Part shown: positions 12,901 through 26,500 of the stretch, piece after piece
How the letters are laid out: each line of letters starts with the position of its first letter
How positions within the stretch are numbered: position 1 is the first letter of the stretch
Assembly (NCBI RefSeq): GCF_019399895.1
Contig: NC_091886.1
Location: forward strand, 930,001 to 994,000
Source of the DNA: Cardiocondyla obscurior
Taxonomy: Eukaryota; Arthropoda; Insecta; Hymenoptera; Formicidae
Length of the DNA: 64,000 nt
Direction: 5' to 3'
The notes under the pieces: generated by a model
Database searches by the model: none
Seen by the model: only the letters and a program-made list of their open reading frames with translations
What the model was told of the DNA's origin: nothing
Made by a program: the position numbers and the translations under genes

Positions 12901-14246
12901 CTTTTCCAATCGGGCCGGGACTAGCGCCGAGACAAGTGTCCAGTCTCTAAATGCATAGTATGTGGACCAGTTCAACGAGTGATCTTATTTATCGCAAACG
13001 ATGCTCTGCATGCAGCATGACGTTTGGCGCGTTAACGCATCGACATAGCTAACTTTTCGCGATAAGAGCAAGGAGAAGCACGCGGCACTCGAGTCATTTT
13101 TCCCGGAAAAGCTCGATAAATAAGATTTAATCGTGGTTGTAAAAAAGTTGTCGTACATTTCAAAGTATAAAATTGTAAACATTTAATATTCTAAGCGAGT
13201 TATCTTTAAAGTTGAAAAAATTTCATATTAATTTCGTGTAACTGTAACGACCGAATAACCAGAAAATATATATATATTTTTTTTTTTTCTATCAATATTA
13301 TTTATTTATCTACGTAAAAAAGTAATACTTTCTAATATGAATTATTATTATTATTATTATTAATATATTGCTAGTCCACATAAATTTTCGAACAACGTCC
13401 GTTTACACACAAGTTTCATACGTAAGGTGAAGTAGGATAAAAAAAATTGTTTAATTCCGAGTTAATTTTTTTCTCTTTGTTTCAATTTAGAATATTTGTC
13501 TAGCGGAACGATGGTTAAAAAAAACCAATAAAAGCAATGCTGTTTATCCACGACACATTTAAAATAAAAGTAAAACCGGTTTATGAACGATAATAAGTAT
13601 TGTGCCATTTGATTAAAAAAAAATTTTTTTTGTGTTTTTGTGATTAAATTAAAATTTATTTATACCATTTTATAAAATAATCTCTTTGCACATAAAAGAT
13701 ACTAGTGGGCTATTAAGATAATAATACATTAATTAATGGGAGCGTTATCTAATTTTCTGTCAAGTTAAATATTTTTTTTGGAATCTTATCCAAATAATTG
13801 TACAATTCCATCAGCTGTTTTTTGAAAGCGTTTCTTTTGTCAAATTTATAACTTGACAATAATATGGACAAACGAATCACATATCGTATCACTGAGATAA
13901 GCTAGATTAGATTATCATTGCTAATGTCTGTCCACGGAGATCCTAACTTATCGAAGGAAAGTAGTCAAAGCAGGTTTCGCAAAGAAGGTAAAACGCCCCA
14001 CCGATCGAACGCAGAACGAGAGAAAGAGAAAGTAAGTGTGTTGCAAATCTTGTTACGAGGCTTTTGCAGACTTGTTAAATCAGAAAATATGTCACGGACA
14101 AATGTCACAATTTATGCGTCGACACTTACTTTTTGCAAAATCTGCTGAAAAATCGTTGGCCATAGGAAACACAAGGCTGCCCCAAGAGCCACGAGAAACA
14201 GTCCTAAAATCCCGACGCTAAGCGACTTGTTGAACCACGGTCTCAT
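7373..14246 (-). CDS. CD36-family class B scavenger receptor, croquemort-like, 575 aa
   Basis: Nine coding exons in transcript order: 14246-14130, 12126-11966, 10656-10512, 10221-10015, 9096-8888, 8729-8264, 7964-7891, 7798-7585 and 7507-7373 (stop TAA 7375-7373). The total is 1728 nt, in frame at every junction. The protein has the two-pass CD36 layout: a membrane segment near residues 10-32, a large extracellular loop and a second membrane segment near 489-519 followed by KKKRR. Family marks include YLFNWTNPEE, RRFWYFDEEKSNGSL, FDRFGWFYMRNGS, SPCNVIEGSAGEFWPP, SPDVCR and the CFC...GEC...TACRFG cysteine set. PHFYKGDPVLLDQVEGLAP and MPMFWFELKVQ precede the second helix. The spacing fits Croquemort-type receptors better than SNMPs. 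Such proteins bind lipids, lipoproteins or apoptotic cells at the surface. About 65 acidic, Ser/Thr-rich residues (near 306-373) precede the CFC motif. The last exon adds a 45-residue cytoplasmic tail. The ligand cannot be told from sequence. Confidence 0.9.
12127..14129 (-). other. first intron of the CD36-family gene
   Basis: This is the longest intron of the gene, about 2 kb, with donor GTAAGT beside 14130 and an acceptor ATTAG beside 12126. It contains a 27-A tract (12339-12365), TAA/ATT triplet repeats near 12724-12744 and 13341-13362, and AT-rich filler. No nested gene is apparent. Confidence 0.7.
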
Positions 14247-14485
14247 GGTAACGGTTATGTCTCCCTGGCATACACTGATCCTCTTCTCTTCAGCATGTGC
14301 GCCCTGAACCCGACTGTTCGGTCTTTTCGTTAATCACTTCTCTCACTCCTCCACGTCTTTAGTCAGTCTTTCGTGCTTGAGCGTCTGAAAGATAAAACGT
14401 ATCTAATCTACCAGTCAACGGCGAGTTTATGTCGCGTAGTCGCGCGTATATGTAAGCACGTGCACGTATGCACGTTTGTTGGGTG

Positions 14486-14513
14486 TGCGTTGTGCGTCGT
14501 GCGTCGTGCGTCG
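14486..14513. repeat. heptamer tandem repeat upstream of the CD36-family gene
   Basis: Four contiguous copies of TGCGTYG (the first TGCGTTG, then three TGCGTCG) lie about 240 bp upstream of the receptor start codon. The tract is GC-rich within AT-rich flanks, so it may sit in the promoter or 5' UTR. Confidence 0.8.
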
Positions 14514-17202
14514 TATGTTTCTTTAAGACAATAAAGTTGACTAGGAATGCGTAGGCGTCGATACAAATAGACTCTTTCAGGTTCGCATGTGTGTCGAGAA
14601 GCATGCCGAGTACTTGTGCGATCGTCTGACTACACGATTATATATAGTCGGGATTTGCAATTAATTATTAATTAATAAACACGGAAAATAATAATTTTCT
14701 AACAAAAAGTTTCAGAGAAAAAAAACAAAAAAGTGCTCGACAAATATTATCCTAAGGAACTTCTTCTCTCTTATTACATTATTTTCCTTTTTTTTTTTTT
14801 TTTTTTTTTTTTAATTACTTGCTCATCAAAATTATTACGCAATGATCTGGTCTTGTCACAACTATGAACGGTGGTTTGTATAAAATTAACAAAATTAATT
14901 TACAGTATAGTCATCTAATTATAACTAATTATGATATCTTGGCGCGATAATTCCTTAAAATTCAGATAAAAAGTCTAATATAAAGTAACATTTTTATTTA
15001 GTTTCTTTTTTTTTTTTTTTACGGTAATTGAAATACTTTTTGTGTCAAAATATCATGACAAATAATATGTATAACGCAATTTTGATATATGCAATTATGT
15101 AACAAACGGTGTAGAAACAGTAAAAAGTTTATTATACGTTAGACGTATTCTAATACTATATTACTTTATAATACTGCGAGTACTAGTTATGCAAGGTTAT
15201 AGTTTATCTCATAGTTAACATTTTGCATGTCAATGCATCACATATTACGTATGCCAAGAGATTAGGTTTGTTTCTAAATTCTCTTATTTTTATGCAATAT
15301 TCCTAGTATAATTTTTTCTCTATAAATTATATTTTTAATGATATCCAGAGAAGTTAAACAAATAATTTCAAGTGCATAAATATCAAAACTAATTATTTCT
15401 TTTGAAATGCAAATAAGTTAATTATACACAATTTAATTTGTACGTTAGATGACGTATTTCTTGAATAATGATTATAAATTAGCAGTTATTTGATACTTGT
15501 GTCATTTGTATTATTTGATACATATAATTTGTATTAGAATATTGATTTTATAGTTACCCCACATTATCTTACACCGACTTTGAAATTATTATGTTTTCGT
15601 TTGAAACCTACTTTTTAATCCAGGAACTTGCGTCGAGAAAGCATTGAAAATATGAATTCTCTTTTGTTAAATAATATTATTTACACCAATGCACAAGAAA
15701 CGCTTCTAAATATAGAGAAAAAGATAAACGATATCTGATCTAAATTGACATTCCACGCGCGTGTCTCTGCGATCCGGTCCACTATACGACGACGCGTTTA
15801 TTACTGAACACGTATCAACAGGCAGCACCTAACCGTCTGTGTCTGTTATTCCCTCCACTGGATTTTCCTCTGATCATCGCGGTCCCTTATGCCCCCTGGT
15901 GACCGCGCCTTGTTCCCTTTCAGATAGTTCCCCTCGTTGTTACTCCCTACATGGGATCAAACCCAACCACGTGGGAAGAGACTTTGGCCTTCTGTTGATT
16001 TAATACGTTGCTTTGCGTACACGTATACATATAACTCAATATATTCAGCATCGCGGTCGTATTTATGAGACTTGGAAAGTCATCAGATACCATTGCACAG
16101 TTGATCGTTGAAGCTTAACGGCGTACGTTGAAATCCAAGTCTCGATTTTAATTTAATTTGAGGCCGTTACCGGCCTCGCTCGATATAATAGTTGACGTTC
16201 TCATCAATGTTTAATTGTCAAGAATGTATGTCAAATTTCTGCACGCACTTTTGTGGGACACTTCAACTTTATTCCAACCAATTAAGCCAATGGGGTTAAA
16301 TTGAACTTTTCGCTTGTCTGCCGAGTATGTGTTATTAGCCACATATTTCGCGCGGTCTAAGGTTGCCTCGTGTGTCTCAAGGAGAGTGCAGATACATAAA
16401 AATAAGAGGATATATCTGTCATGCGGAATAAAATTTCTCGGGACAAAGGCACGATTTACATATGCAAGTAGACAGCTATTTTTGGTTTACGCACGCGAAA
16501 TACTTGACCCAGTAAAAATTAATTCGGTAGTGGTCGACAGATTAATACTAAGGAAAGCTCATCTAATTGTTTGTAAGATAAACTATTAGGTTAGGCTACT
16601 AGCCTTGCTAGATCCCGATACATACGTGCGATTATATAAACGTGAATAAATTATTGCCACATGGCCGAACCGCGTCAGTGTTTGGTTTATCGAATGGAAG
16701 TAATTCGATTATGCAGTATTCACGCACCGTTTATCGACACTTCCTCGTCTATGATTAGAATTTACGAGATGAAGATAGTCCCCCGATAAATAAATTGGTT
16801 AAAACAAAAACTTTTAATGGTGTAGGGAGGATGGATGCAAATCAAATCCCATCGCAACATCGCACTAAAATATGTGCATTTTAATCAATTATGATTACTA
16901 CCAGTTGCACAACAGACAGTAATATTACTTTTGCGAATAATAATTTTTTTACAGTCATATATAATTATATAATTATCTAAGTGAAATCTTTATGGCCTTA
17001 TTAAACAATTAAAATAGAGTACATACGTGTCTGTGCGTCTGAAGGACGTCTTCTAATAGAATCGCTGTGTAATATATCAAAGTAATTTTTTTTATCCCCG
17101 AAATTTATTTATTTATTGTCTGCCGGCACGCCTATGTCTGCCCGTGGACATTCCTCTTAATATCTTTAAGTAATCACTCTCAGACTTACTTGCAGTCAAG
17201 AC

Positions 17203-17257
17203 ATGATCCCTGCCAGATCCTCGGTGTCAATCTCCTTTCTGCTGCTGACACTATACG
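17203..17257 (+). other. orphan candidate signal-peptide exon
   Basis: ATG followed by 18 codons (MIPARSSVSISFLLLTLY) and one extra base ends at a consensus-like donor GGTGAGA. It reads like a secretory first exon. However, no downstream plus-strand exon with a compatible phase and recognisable domain was found, and reading on gives an AT-rich frame that ends at 17424. It may be chance or the 5' exon of an unrecognised gene. Confidence 0.2.
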
Positions 17258-18019
17258 GTGAGACGAAACCGAATTTTAATGCATTAAGACCCGATGCTAT
17301 ATATATATATATAATAGGTACGCGTTATCAGAAGAGGCGTTTCATCTTTTTCTCATTTCTTTTTCTCTCGCCTTTGCTCGTCGTGATGTCACCAAGTCGC
17401 TATATCTGTATTCTTTCTATTTAAGCGATTGTCTAATTTTTTTTTTTCCTTTGACGGTCTACCGGTCGTTTGCCCGAAGGGACAATAGAGTAAATGTAAC
17501 GTCAGTAATTTATGACGATACGTCGACACAGCGAATCTAAGACTGTCGATACGCAACCTGAACAAGAATGATTACACTCGCGGCAGATAGAAAGCCTCTG
17601 AAGTGCAACCACCTCTTTTTTCAACCATCGTTATATGTATATGCCACTTATCGCGTTGTTTATCGAGCCGAGCATAGAGTTCTTGCGCATCTCATCTCGT
17701 TTCGTTGATTGACCTTTGAATTTCAACCAATGACCTAGAAAATGGCATTTACTTTTTAAAAACAACCGGGTCAGGACAGATGAAATAGACAAAGCAATTT
17801 ACTAACTTTTTATAATGTTTACTTGAAGGAGTAAAAACACATAGACGATAATAGCTTGGTACATTAAAGCCATCAGACTTGAAAATCAATTATACAAGTC
17901 TAGGCAAGATTGATAAATAATCATCCAAGTGAGATTTAATATTTAAATCGGTTCGCAGGTAAACTAAACAGAATATTTTAAAGCTAGACATTATGACGTA
18001 TAATTTGCGAGTTTTTATC

Positions 18020-18024
<5 letters not shown>

Positions 18025-18054
<30 letters not shown>
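18025..18054. repeat. poly(A) tract, 30 nt
   Basis: This is the longest uninterrupted A run noticed in the window. It is followed by GAAAAGG and lies in intergenic DNA. No coding remnant adjoins it. Confidence 0.9.
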
Positions 18055-18056
<2 letters not shown>

Positions 18057-19726
18057 AAAGGTGTCACATGTATTTATTTTTTTAAATTTAAACTATATTG
18101 CCAGAAATTCAATATCTTTCTAGTATAATTTAATACACATATAGATACATATTATATCACACTATTTATCGATCGTCATATTGACAACTTGAATGTAACG
18201 CCTATTAGCTTCATTTAAATTCAATAGGATATTACCTCTGGGCGTCATAATTTTCATCGGCTCTAATTTAATCACAATTGCCCTCGGAAAATTTACTTCT
18301 TAGAGGGTCAAGGGAATATTAGTCTGATTTAAAAGAAGTGATTGACTCTGTGAGTATGCATTATGCATTATGTATTTAGAAAAGTTTTTATTTGCAAAAC
18401 TGCTGTTTTGCAGCATATATGCATTGCAAATTAATTTCAATTTCGAGCACAACAAACGTTGAAATTATTACGTCATGTCATATCTTTCATATTTTATTTT
18501 CGAGTGTTTTGTTGATTGCGTAAATGTATTGCATGCACATTGATACTGAGACTGATAAATTCACATAGAAAAAATAAAGAAAAGAAAAAGAAATAATAAA
18601 AAATAAAAACAAAAACTAGTATTCAATAAATGATAATTTGCTTGTTAACCATATTGCAGGGGTCTATTAGTTAAAAAACGCGTCTGCAAAAAAAGCGAAT
18701 AAAAATGGCGAAAAAAAAAAAAACAAAAAAAAATGAAATAATTGTGCATATATCACCGACGTTGGTCTCCGGGTCTTCAAGGAAAAATAATTTCATTGTT
18801 CTAAAAATAAAAAGGTACCCAGCCACAATTAACGGCTGTGATAAATCTTAATATCTCTCGAGGACGAGTATTGCTCCGGCCTTGTAGCCAATGGTTTTAC
18901 GTCTGCAATAATTGCACACCCGTGAAAAATGCAAATTTTATAATCGTCTATTTCGGTTTTGTATTTTATTTTGACAAATGGTGCCTTTCAAACGATTTAT
19001 CGCTAAAAGAAGCCATCATTTTTCGGCGAGTACAATTCACATGTGCCATCCACTTATGCAAAAATATCGTCTTCTTCATAGATCACCGGATATTAGCCGA
19101 CTACTTACGAAGCCCGCCAACGTTCGTTCACTCTTTTGCTACTCTGTATTTCATCATGCTCGTACAACGATATAGGCGACCGCAAGCCAATTTACCAGAT
19201 TTTGTGTCTAAACAATTCGCGTATTTTTAACGTCAGTGCGATGGTCGTACTAACTAAACCACTCATTCGTGATGTAAACATTACCACAGTGTTTGTTACA
19301 TCGTTATTACTAAAGTAATAACGAAGAAAAAAGCACAAACAACTTTAAAAATATCTACATTTTTCTTTTTTTAATTAATTCTTCATAAATTTACTTAAAG
19401 TTTTAATTATGTTTAGTGCCACAGTATTTCTTATTATTCCAATGAATCAGCACGATATCTACGGAAAAAAAAAAAAACAAAATACTTATATAAACGCAAT
19501 AAAATATTAAAAAGAAATATGCAATCGAGAGCTTCGAGCGAGTGATAATTATTTGTTATACTAAGCTGTTTTTGATATTATCGGGAGCAAGTTTATTTCC
19601 ACTTTTTCTCCCCCCTTTGTATAAAAAATATTTCTACCAGCGATCTGTAAAACGATGTGTGCAAAAAATAGTATTGATAATTAGAATACATTTACGTAAA
19701 AATCGTTTTCTATGATTATTTGCAAA

Positions 19727-19727
<1 letters not shown>

Positions 19728-19781
<54 letters not shown>
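19728..19781. repeat. (AT)n microsatellite, about 54 bp
   Basis: An uninterrupted alternating TA/AT run lying 3' of the borderless stop codon. It is self-complementary and probably length-variable. Shorter AT runs occur near 9977-9996, 23151-23170 and 44490-44512. Confidence 0.95.
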
Positions 19782-19782
<1 letters not shown>

Positions 19783-20552
19783 GATTAAATACGTAAAATC
19801 CGCGAAACAGATAATGTTATTAGATGAGTGACATAAAGATATGCAGCTACTTTCTTTATTGTACGCAAATATTGCGATGTACAAGCACAGACGATAGTGG
19901 ACGCGTAGAGTAAAATCAGAGGAAATAACGTACGAAGAATGCAATAGAATACATGTGAAAAAAACATACGTATGCGCGCGTGGGCATATAATTTATATAC
20001 AATAGAAAAAGAATATATGTAATAAGCATTCCTCTTTATTCACGATCTCCTATTCGGCGGTCGACGACCTGAAGCGCTCGCGCATGAAATCTAGCCACTT
20101 ACAACGTGCAATTACTTAATAAAGCTGTTAAACGGCACACAAAGTATGATATAATTAGCAATGCAAGAACACTCGCTAGTAACGTGGAGCTCGGCAAATA
20201 AAATCGCTTGGAAAACGGACGCTCCGAGAGTGCCGCTGCGGCTCATGCCGTTATATTTGCATATGCATATAGTATCTTAGAAAATATTTCTGTTTTATGT
20301 CTATTTTTTGCCTGAGCGCGAAAACTGAGAAGATGACGTTCGTAAAAACGTTTCGTACTTTAACGTTTCTATTTTTGAGTTTATTTTGGTTTTTTTATTT
20401 TATTTTACGGGTGACATATCGCTTATTTTTTATGTGAACCTGACTTCGGTGATCGTACGAGCGGTATGAATATTTATAGTTCATTATGAACTTGCACGAA
20501 CGACTATTTTGTTTTGTGAATATGTACACGTGTTTCGCACGTGTTCGCTCAG

Positions 20553-23500
20553 CTACTTCTCGTTGGAGAAGGACTGGCAGAATCGTTTTCTTGCCCACCA
20601 CACGGCGGCCAGAGCGGCTGCGAGGAAACCTATCCCAGCGACGATTCCCATAGAAATCGCTCTGTTCCGACGATAAGCGGGTACTTCCAAACTGACTCGT
20701 TCGCTAGTTGCGGCGTCGTCCGTTAAGGACATCGCTGCCACTTCGAAGGTATAGAAGCTTTCCTCTTCCAAAGTTTTCACTAAATTATTAATGACAGATG
20801 TTAGTCATTTATCTTTGCGAATTAAAAATTTCTATTAATAATTTTCATCACGGAGAGTTGTTTACCTAAATAATACGTGTCTGTCGTTTCTGCTCGACCG
20901 TATAAATGTTCGGTCGGTCCTCTGTACCATTTAACAATGTACAGCCTAACTTGGTTTTTGCCCAATGCAGGAGGTTCCCAAGTGACCAAGTAACCTTCGA
21001 CTGTTGCCTGAACTCTGACATTGCGCGGCGGTCCCATACTCTCGATATCTGAAACAGATTTCGTGTTGCAGCTTTAAAATATTTAACTGAATCCTCAAGA
21101 GAGTACACGAAAAGAGCATCAACGAAACTATTTTTTTTGTCTTTCCATAATACATACAGTTATTAAATCTCTTAATTTACCTTGCGAGCTACGGTATTCC
21201 GACGCCGAGTTCTCGTCGATTCCTAGAAATCGAAATTGTTTATTAGTCTCTATCACGTGTCGCGCTTATAAAGCGTGATTGCGGAATTTCGATCAGTCTT
21301 ACTCGGCTGAGTGAACACTCGAAGCGCTTTGCTGAACATCCCATCGCCGTGCTTATCTTGACTCAGCACCATAAACTCGTATTCTCGTCCCGGATTGAGA
21401 TTGCTGACCGTTGCTTCTGTAATTTTCCGCGAGAGAATTTTCATGGTTCTCCATTCCGACGTGTCCGTGGGTCTGTACCTGTATCAAAAGCACATAATTC
21501 GCAATAGTAATAAGAAATTTATTTCGAGAATTAAAATCTTGGAAGAAGAATCGCGACGGTTATAGTAAATCCGAGATACCTTACCATACCGAGTACTCCA
21601 TCTTCGGTCTCACGTACCCGGGCACCCACGTCAAGGTGATGGCGTTGTTGCTACTGTTAGCGCTTAAATTATATGGCGCCCTTGGTGGAACGTTTAGCAC
21701 CATTAGCTCGGTATCCGCGACGACCGTCGCCGCCTCGTTGCTGGCCGCACACTGATACAACCCCCGATCGTGTTCCTGGATCCTTTCTATCGTCAGATTA
21801 CCTCCGGTTAAGATGGTTCTCTCGGACGACAAGGGCGATCCATCCTTTCATTGAGAAAGATCGAGTAAGTTAATTGTTGATTATAATTACGTTTCGAATA
21901 ATTAAATTTGTCATGTACAACAAAATTCATAAATAAAAATGCACCTTGTACCACACGATAGCTGGCCGATGCGAGTCATCGCCGTCTTTGGCGTCGCAGG
22001 GAATTTCCAAAGTCTCGCCTAGTTTCCGCATGTATAAATGTTGTGGGGTTACCGTGAATATCGGTGGCCTCTGAACTATCTGTAATAATTTACGATACGG
22101 AATATCTCACATAATGTGTTTCGTATTAAAAACATTGATTACTGAATGTGCTTATCGCTCGTTTACTTTTCAAAATTGTTTAATTTGATAGTAATTCGAG
22201 AAAAAAAACGGTTGCGGTTAGTCCTTGCTGCGGATAGTTTAATATTTTCAATGTTAATATTAATGTGGATGGATGTGTTTGTATTTTCGTACAATCGGTG
22301 CCGTTTTCTGTATCAAGCAATGACAGATACCACAGTAATCGAAGGGCTGGGTCCGTCGGTGCCTAAATCATTGTAGGGTGTGCAAGTGTAGCTTCCCGAG
22401 TGCGTCTCGTCCACTTTACTAAAATAGAGAGATCCATTTCTTCGGTAGAAGACCCCTTGCACGTTGTAAGGGTCAAAGAGAAATCCATCCTTCTCCCAGT
22501 GAAGATTTGTAAGAGGTGGATTTGCTCTGAAATGGCAGTCCAATAAGGCTGGCTTGCCGTAGGGAAGGTAGACTTCTCGCTGTGCGTAGATCACTTTCGC
22601 TTTGTCTAAATGTAAAAACAAATCGTTTAAAATGTAAATTTCATGATAATTTAATAGCGCGTGTCGCTGCATTTACATTGAACATTGAGAAAAGCCGAAG
22701 CGCTCTGCTGATCCCCAGTTTCTCCTGTCACTACGCAAGTATACTCTCCAAGGTCGCCCATAGCAGCTGCTTTTATAGTCAGGGTTCCATCGGTACCAAC
22801 AGAGGCTCTTCGTCTGAGATCCTGTTGCAACGTAATAAATTTTAGATCCTTTAAAGCGCAGAGGCTATTTTGAAAATACGTTATAAATTTTTTTTTTTTT
22901 TTTTTTTTAATTACGATACCTGTATATCCGGGATCGGTACGCCCTCGCGAAACCAGTTTACGATTGTACCTTCTCCTTTCGCGACACAGTCGAACGTGAC
23001 CATTTCGCCTTCCATGGCAGTTTTATTAACAGGTGGTATTGCAAGTAGGGTGTCACCTGGAACAGTCGTCGGAAACGGCGACACACCTAGGTTGAACGAT
23101 TTAACGAGTCTGCCCGGATTCAGGTTAGTAAGCAGCAGCGTGTGGTTACAATATATATATATATATATATCTCTTTCGTTCGTTATTAATTGTCGTTGAT
23201 TATTAACAGCGTTAATAATAGCACGAAACAACCAATCAGTCATTCGCACTTATTTACTTTGATATTGAGATTAAATTTATTAGTTTCAGCTAATCGGAAG
23301 CTTTGTATGATTGCATTTCAATTTAAGATTAAGTATACTTGAATTTTTCTATTTTATTTTGCTGCCACGTGCAATAAACATTGTAAAGTCAAATGAAAAA
23401 GGAAAAGTAACATTTTTCTTTTTATAAACGCCGTTGCGGCTTCCTGCCGTTAACATCAGAGATGCTTAAATGAGCGAATTAACTTCAAGACTCACGTCCT

Positions 23501-26500
23501 GCCTGCCAAAAATATTAAAACGCGTATTTCACAGCTATAATTTTTACAAGCTGTCGAGGTGACCTTATTTAACATTTAATCTTAATTAATCTTGTTAAAA
23601 TATGTTAATACGTATCTTGATCCTGCATTTTTGATAGCTATAATTATAATAATATTAATTAATTTTCATCTACATGCTAACAATCGCATTTTCAGATTTA
23701 TTAGAGTAAATAATGTAATAATTATGCAATTATGATAGTCGATTACTAAATCAATCTTTAATCGCATGCACGTTTAAAAAATTCTAAGTGACCAGCTTAC
23801 CATCAATGGCAAGGTGAAACCACGTGCCATTGTTTCTCGAATTTGGTGTTCTGTTAGGGAAAATCACCTTGCATTCGTACCAGCCCTGATCGCTTTCGCG
23901 AATATTCGTGAGATTAATGCTACCCTGACCATACCCGCGATGGCCAGCATCGTCCAGCAGGTGAATGCGGCCTTTGTAGCTGTTGTTCACCGTGACGTGT
24001 CCGTCGTACCACGAGAACACTGTGTGGCTCTGAAAAAGTTTTATTTTATTGAATTATACATTAGAAGGAAATGCCTTTGGTATTAAAATTAATAAATTTC
24101 TTCGTAAATTGTACAGGCGATTAATAATTGTTGCCTCATTTATGGTTCCTTCCGAAGGAAGGAAGGAAGAAAGATTCCGGCCGATTTTTACATACGATGC
24201 ACGTAGGCGAATCTACATCTTGAGAAAATTACACCGTGTAACTTGATAGCGGCTGCAGCTATGTTAATAGGGTCATCCTTTCGCGGAATAGAAGAAGAAG
24301 ATCCTCGCGCGAGTCAGCGGGGGAAAAAAAAAAAAAGAGAATTTGTAATGTTAAGTTCGAGTTTTATTCGCGCAAGGTTGCGATCTAATGATAACCACGG
24401 CGTAATATGACTGAGGACGCGTTGTGTTGCTCGCAGCGTCTTAATTAAGCCCGTCGGGTCAGTAACACCCACGTTCGTTAACGGCGGTCCCGAAATTCTC
24501 GAAAGGAGGATACGTCTCGTCTACGGGGGCGAGAAGGGCGTTAATCACTTCTAATCATCTGACAATGCATTAACAGTGACCCACTGGTTGGTCCCCTCGT
24601 GTCGCAGACTGAACGTGACTAAATATAATGCAGCCTTGCGTCCCGTACTTCAATTACCACGGCGGACAGACGAAGAGGGAAGGAGCACCTGTTTTGCATA
24701 CGCATCAGGGACCAATCGGAGTTGAGTTCCACTTGATTCTGCGATAACCACGTGCAAAATCCGTTTCCGTCGTACGGCGACGTCGAATAGCGACATCCGC
24801 GAACGCGATCCTGCACTTCATTATCAGGGCAAATTCTTCATCCCTTTGCCAATTAAACTATTATCAATGGTTTTTTTTTCCCCCTTTTTGTTAAGAATTT
24901 TGTCGATATAACATAAATTTACGGCACTCTTAGCTACTTAAAAATAGGAAGAAGAAGAAGAAGAAGAAGAAGAAGAAGATGGTTATTACATTTTTTTTTT
25001 TTTTTTTTTTTTTTTTGTAGCATTTCAGTCTTTTTATCGCTTTATTCTCGATGCTGTTTTCTCTCGCATATCATGTATCTACTTGAAATCGAGAACACTT
25101 GGAAATCTATATCCAGACAGATCATGTTATGTCGGCGGAATATCGGATATATTTTCAAGGAAATGAAATAATTTACCTGTTGCGTATGTTGGTGGCAGAG
25201 AGTAAATAGTTTGTATTTAGGTTTTCTAGGCCTCGCGAAGAGCTCGTACGCTGCTACACAATAAAAAGTTGAAGAACGGGTGTTCCGCTCGTATTCTAAT
25301 TCGCTCAGCATATTCGCGCGTAATACAAACAGTTGATACGTAACCCTACCCTACCTTGAGAGTTTTTTTCTTTGCGTCTCTGTCGGAAGACCAACTAGTA
25401 TGCGCAAGCACGTCTACATGCGAATTAGCCGACTAACAACCTGCTTTAACGCTCTTTAATCGTCAATCAGTCAATCGCATGTCGTATTACCGTTATTACG
25501 TGCGGTGTCTCATTCTATGCGTACATCGCAAAATAAACCGCGTCGCTAATCGATTTCTACGCCAAATAAGATTTTTTTTTTAAGACTCTTCCGAACAATA
25601 AAAGACTCACGTTTCTTATTACTGTTTAAGTACAATTTTAAAATAAATTTTGCACCTTTTCCTGTCAGAGTTGAAATAACTTTCTAGTCTCGGATAAAAT
25701 TATAGTTTTTTTCTTTTAATTATTTTCAACCGGCTGATGCGTCGCGATCAAAAATCATATCAGATGTCACGTGTCCACTTAATAAATACTTGCATAATGA
25801 TTACGTGCACATTTGGCCCAAGGTAAAATCCAAGGCACGCGTTGAATGCTAATTTTATCACGCGATATATAATACTATTTAGCGTTATATTTATTTTGAC
25901 AATTACTTTGCGAATGTATCATTTTTATTATAATTTATTCTTGAGAAAATACGAAGCTTGTAACATAATTTAGAAATATTTCTGCTAAATTTCTCGATTA
26001 TACTTACATCGCGGTTCCATTGAAGAATGTACGGAATCGGCGTCTCGTATGGAAAGTCGAGATCGCAATTAAACACCGCGTACTCCCCTACACCGGCAGT
26101 AAGATAATTCGGCTCCTTATCCTCCTCCAGCATCCAGCTGTGGCAGCAGGCTGAAAAACCGGCGGCGTGAGATCGCATTTCGAAAAAATTGTTATTTTGA
26201 TTGATCTACGTATTCCGGCGACGTGACATTATAGATAAATGTCTGTGAGAAGACGTCGCGTGTAAAGTGATATTACACATTGGGACTAATTTCCGGAGAG
26301 ATTGCGTAATTTTCCGCCGGATTATGCGTGACGATCGAGCGCGTTAACAAAATGATACGTTGTTGTTACTCGTCCGTCCCTCCCCGCGAATAGACAAAAT
26401 CGGCTGATTGCGTTCGCACGAATAAACAAAATTCTCTCTTCGCTCTTTCTCTTTCTTGGTGCCGGTGCTTTCTTAAATTCCCGAAAGTCCGCCTTTGCCT

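Larger units (their letters stand above)
14247..20552. other. intergenic DNA between the CD36-family gene and borderless
   Basis: About 6.3 kb with no confident gene. The left part should hold the promoter and 5' UTR of the CD36-family gene; a minus-strand TCAGT at 14277-14273 is a possible initiator. The right part should hold the borderless 3' UTR. The rest is AT-rich, with a 30-A tract at 18025-18054 and a long AT repeat at 19728-19781. One plus-strand signal-peptide-like reading frame at 17203 is listed separately. The 130-codon frame at 18838-19230 has no recognisable features. Confidence 0.6.

Noticed and set aside
7373..14246. SNMP1-type pheromone co-receptor identity for the CD36-family gene
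   Set aside because: The FNWTNPEE, RRFWYFDEEKSNGSL and FDRFGWFYMRNGS blocks and the CFC/GEC cysteine pattern fit Croquemort-type receptors better than SNMPs. A tree would settle it.
18838..19230. 130-codon plus-strand frame
   Set aside because: AT-rich composition, no family resemblance, and an overlapping second frame of similar quality suggest chance.
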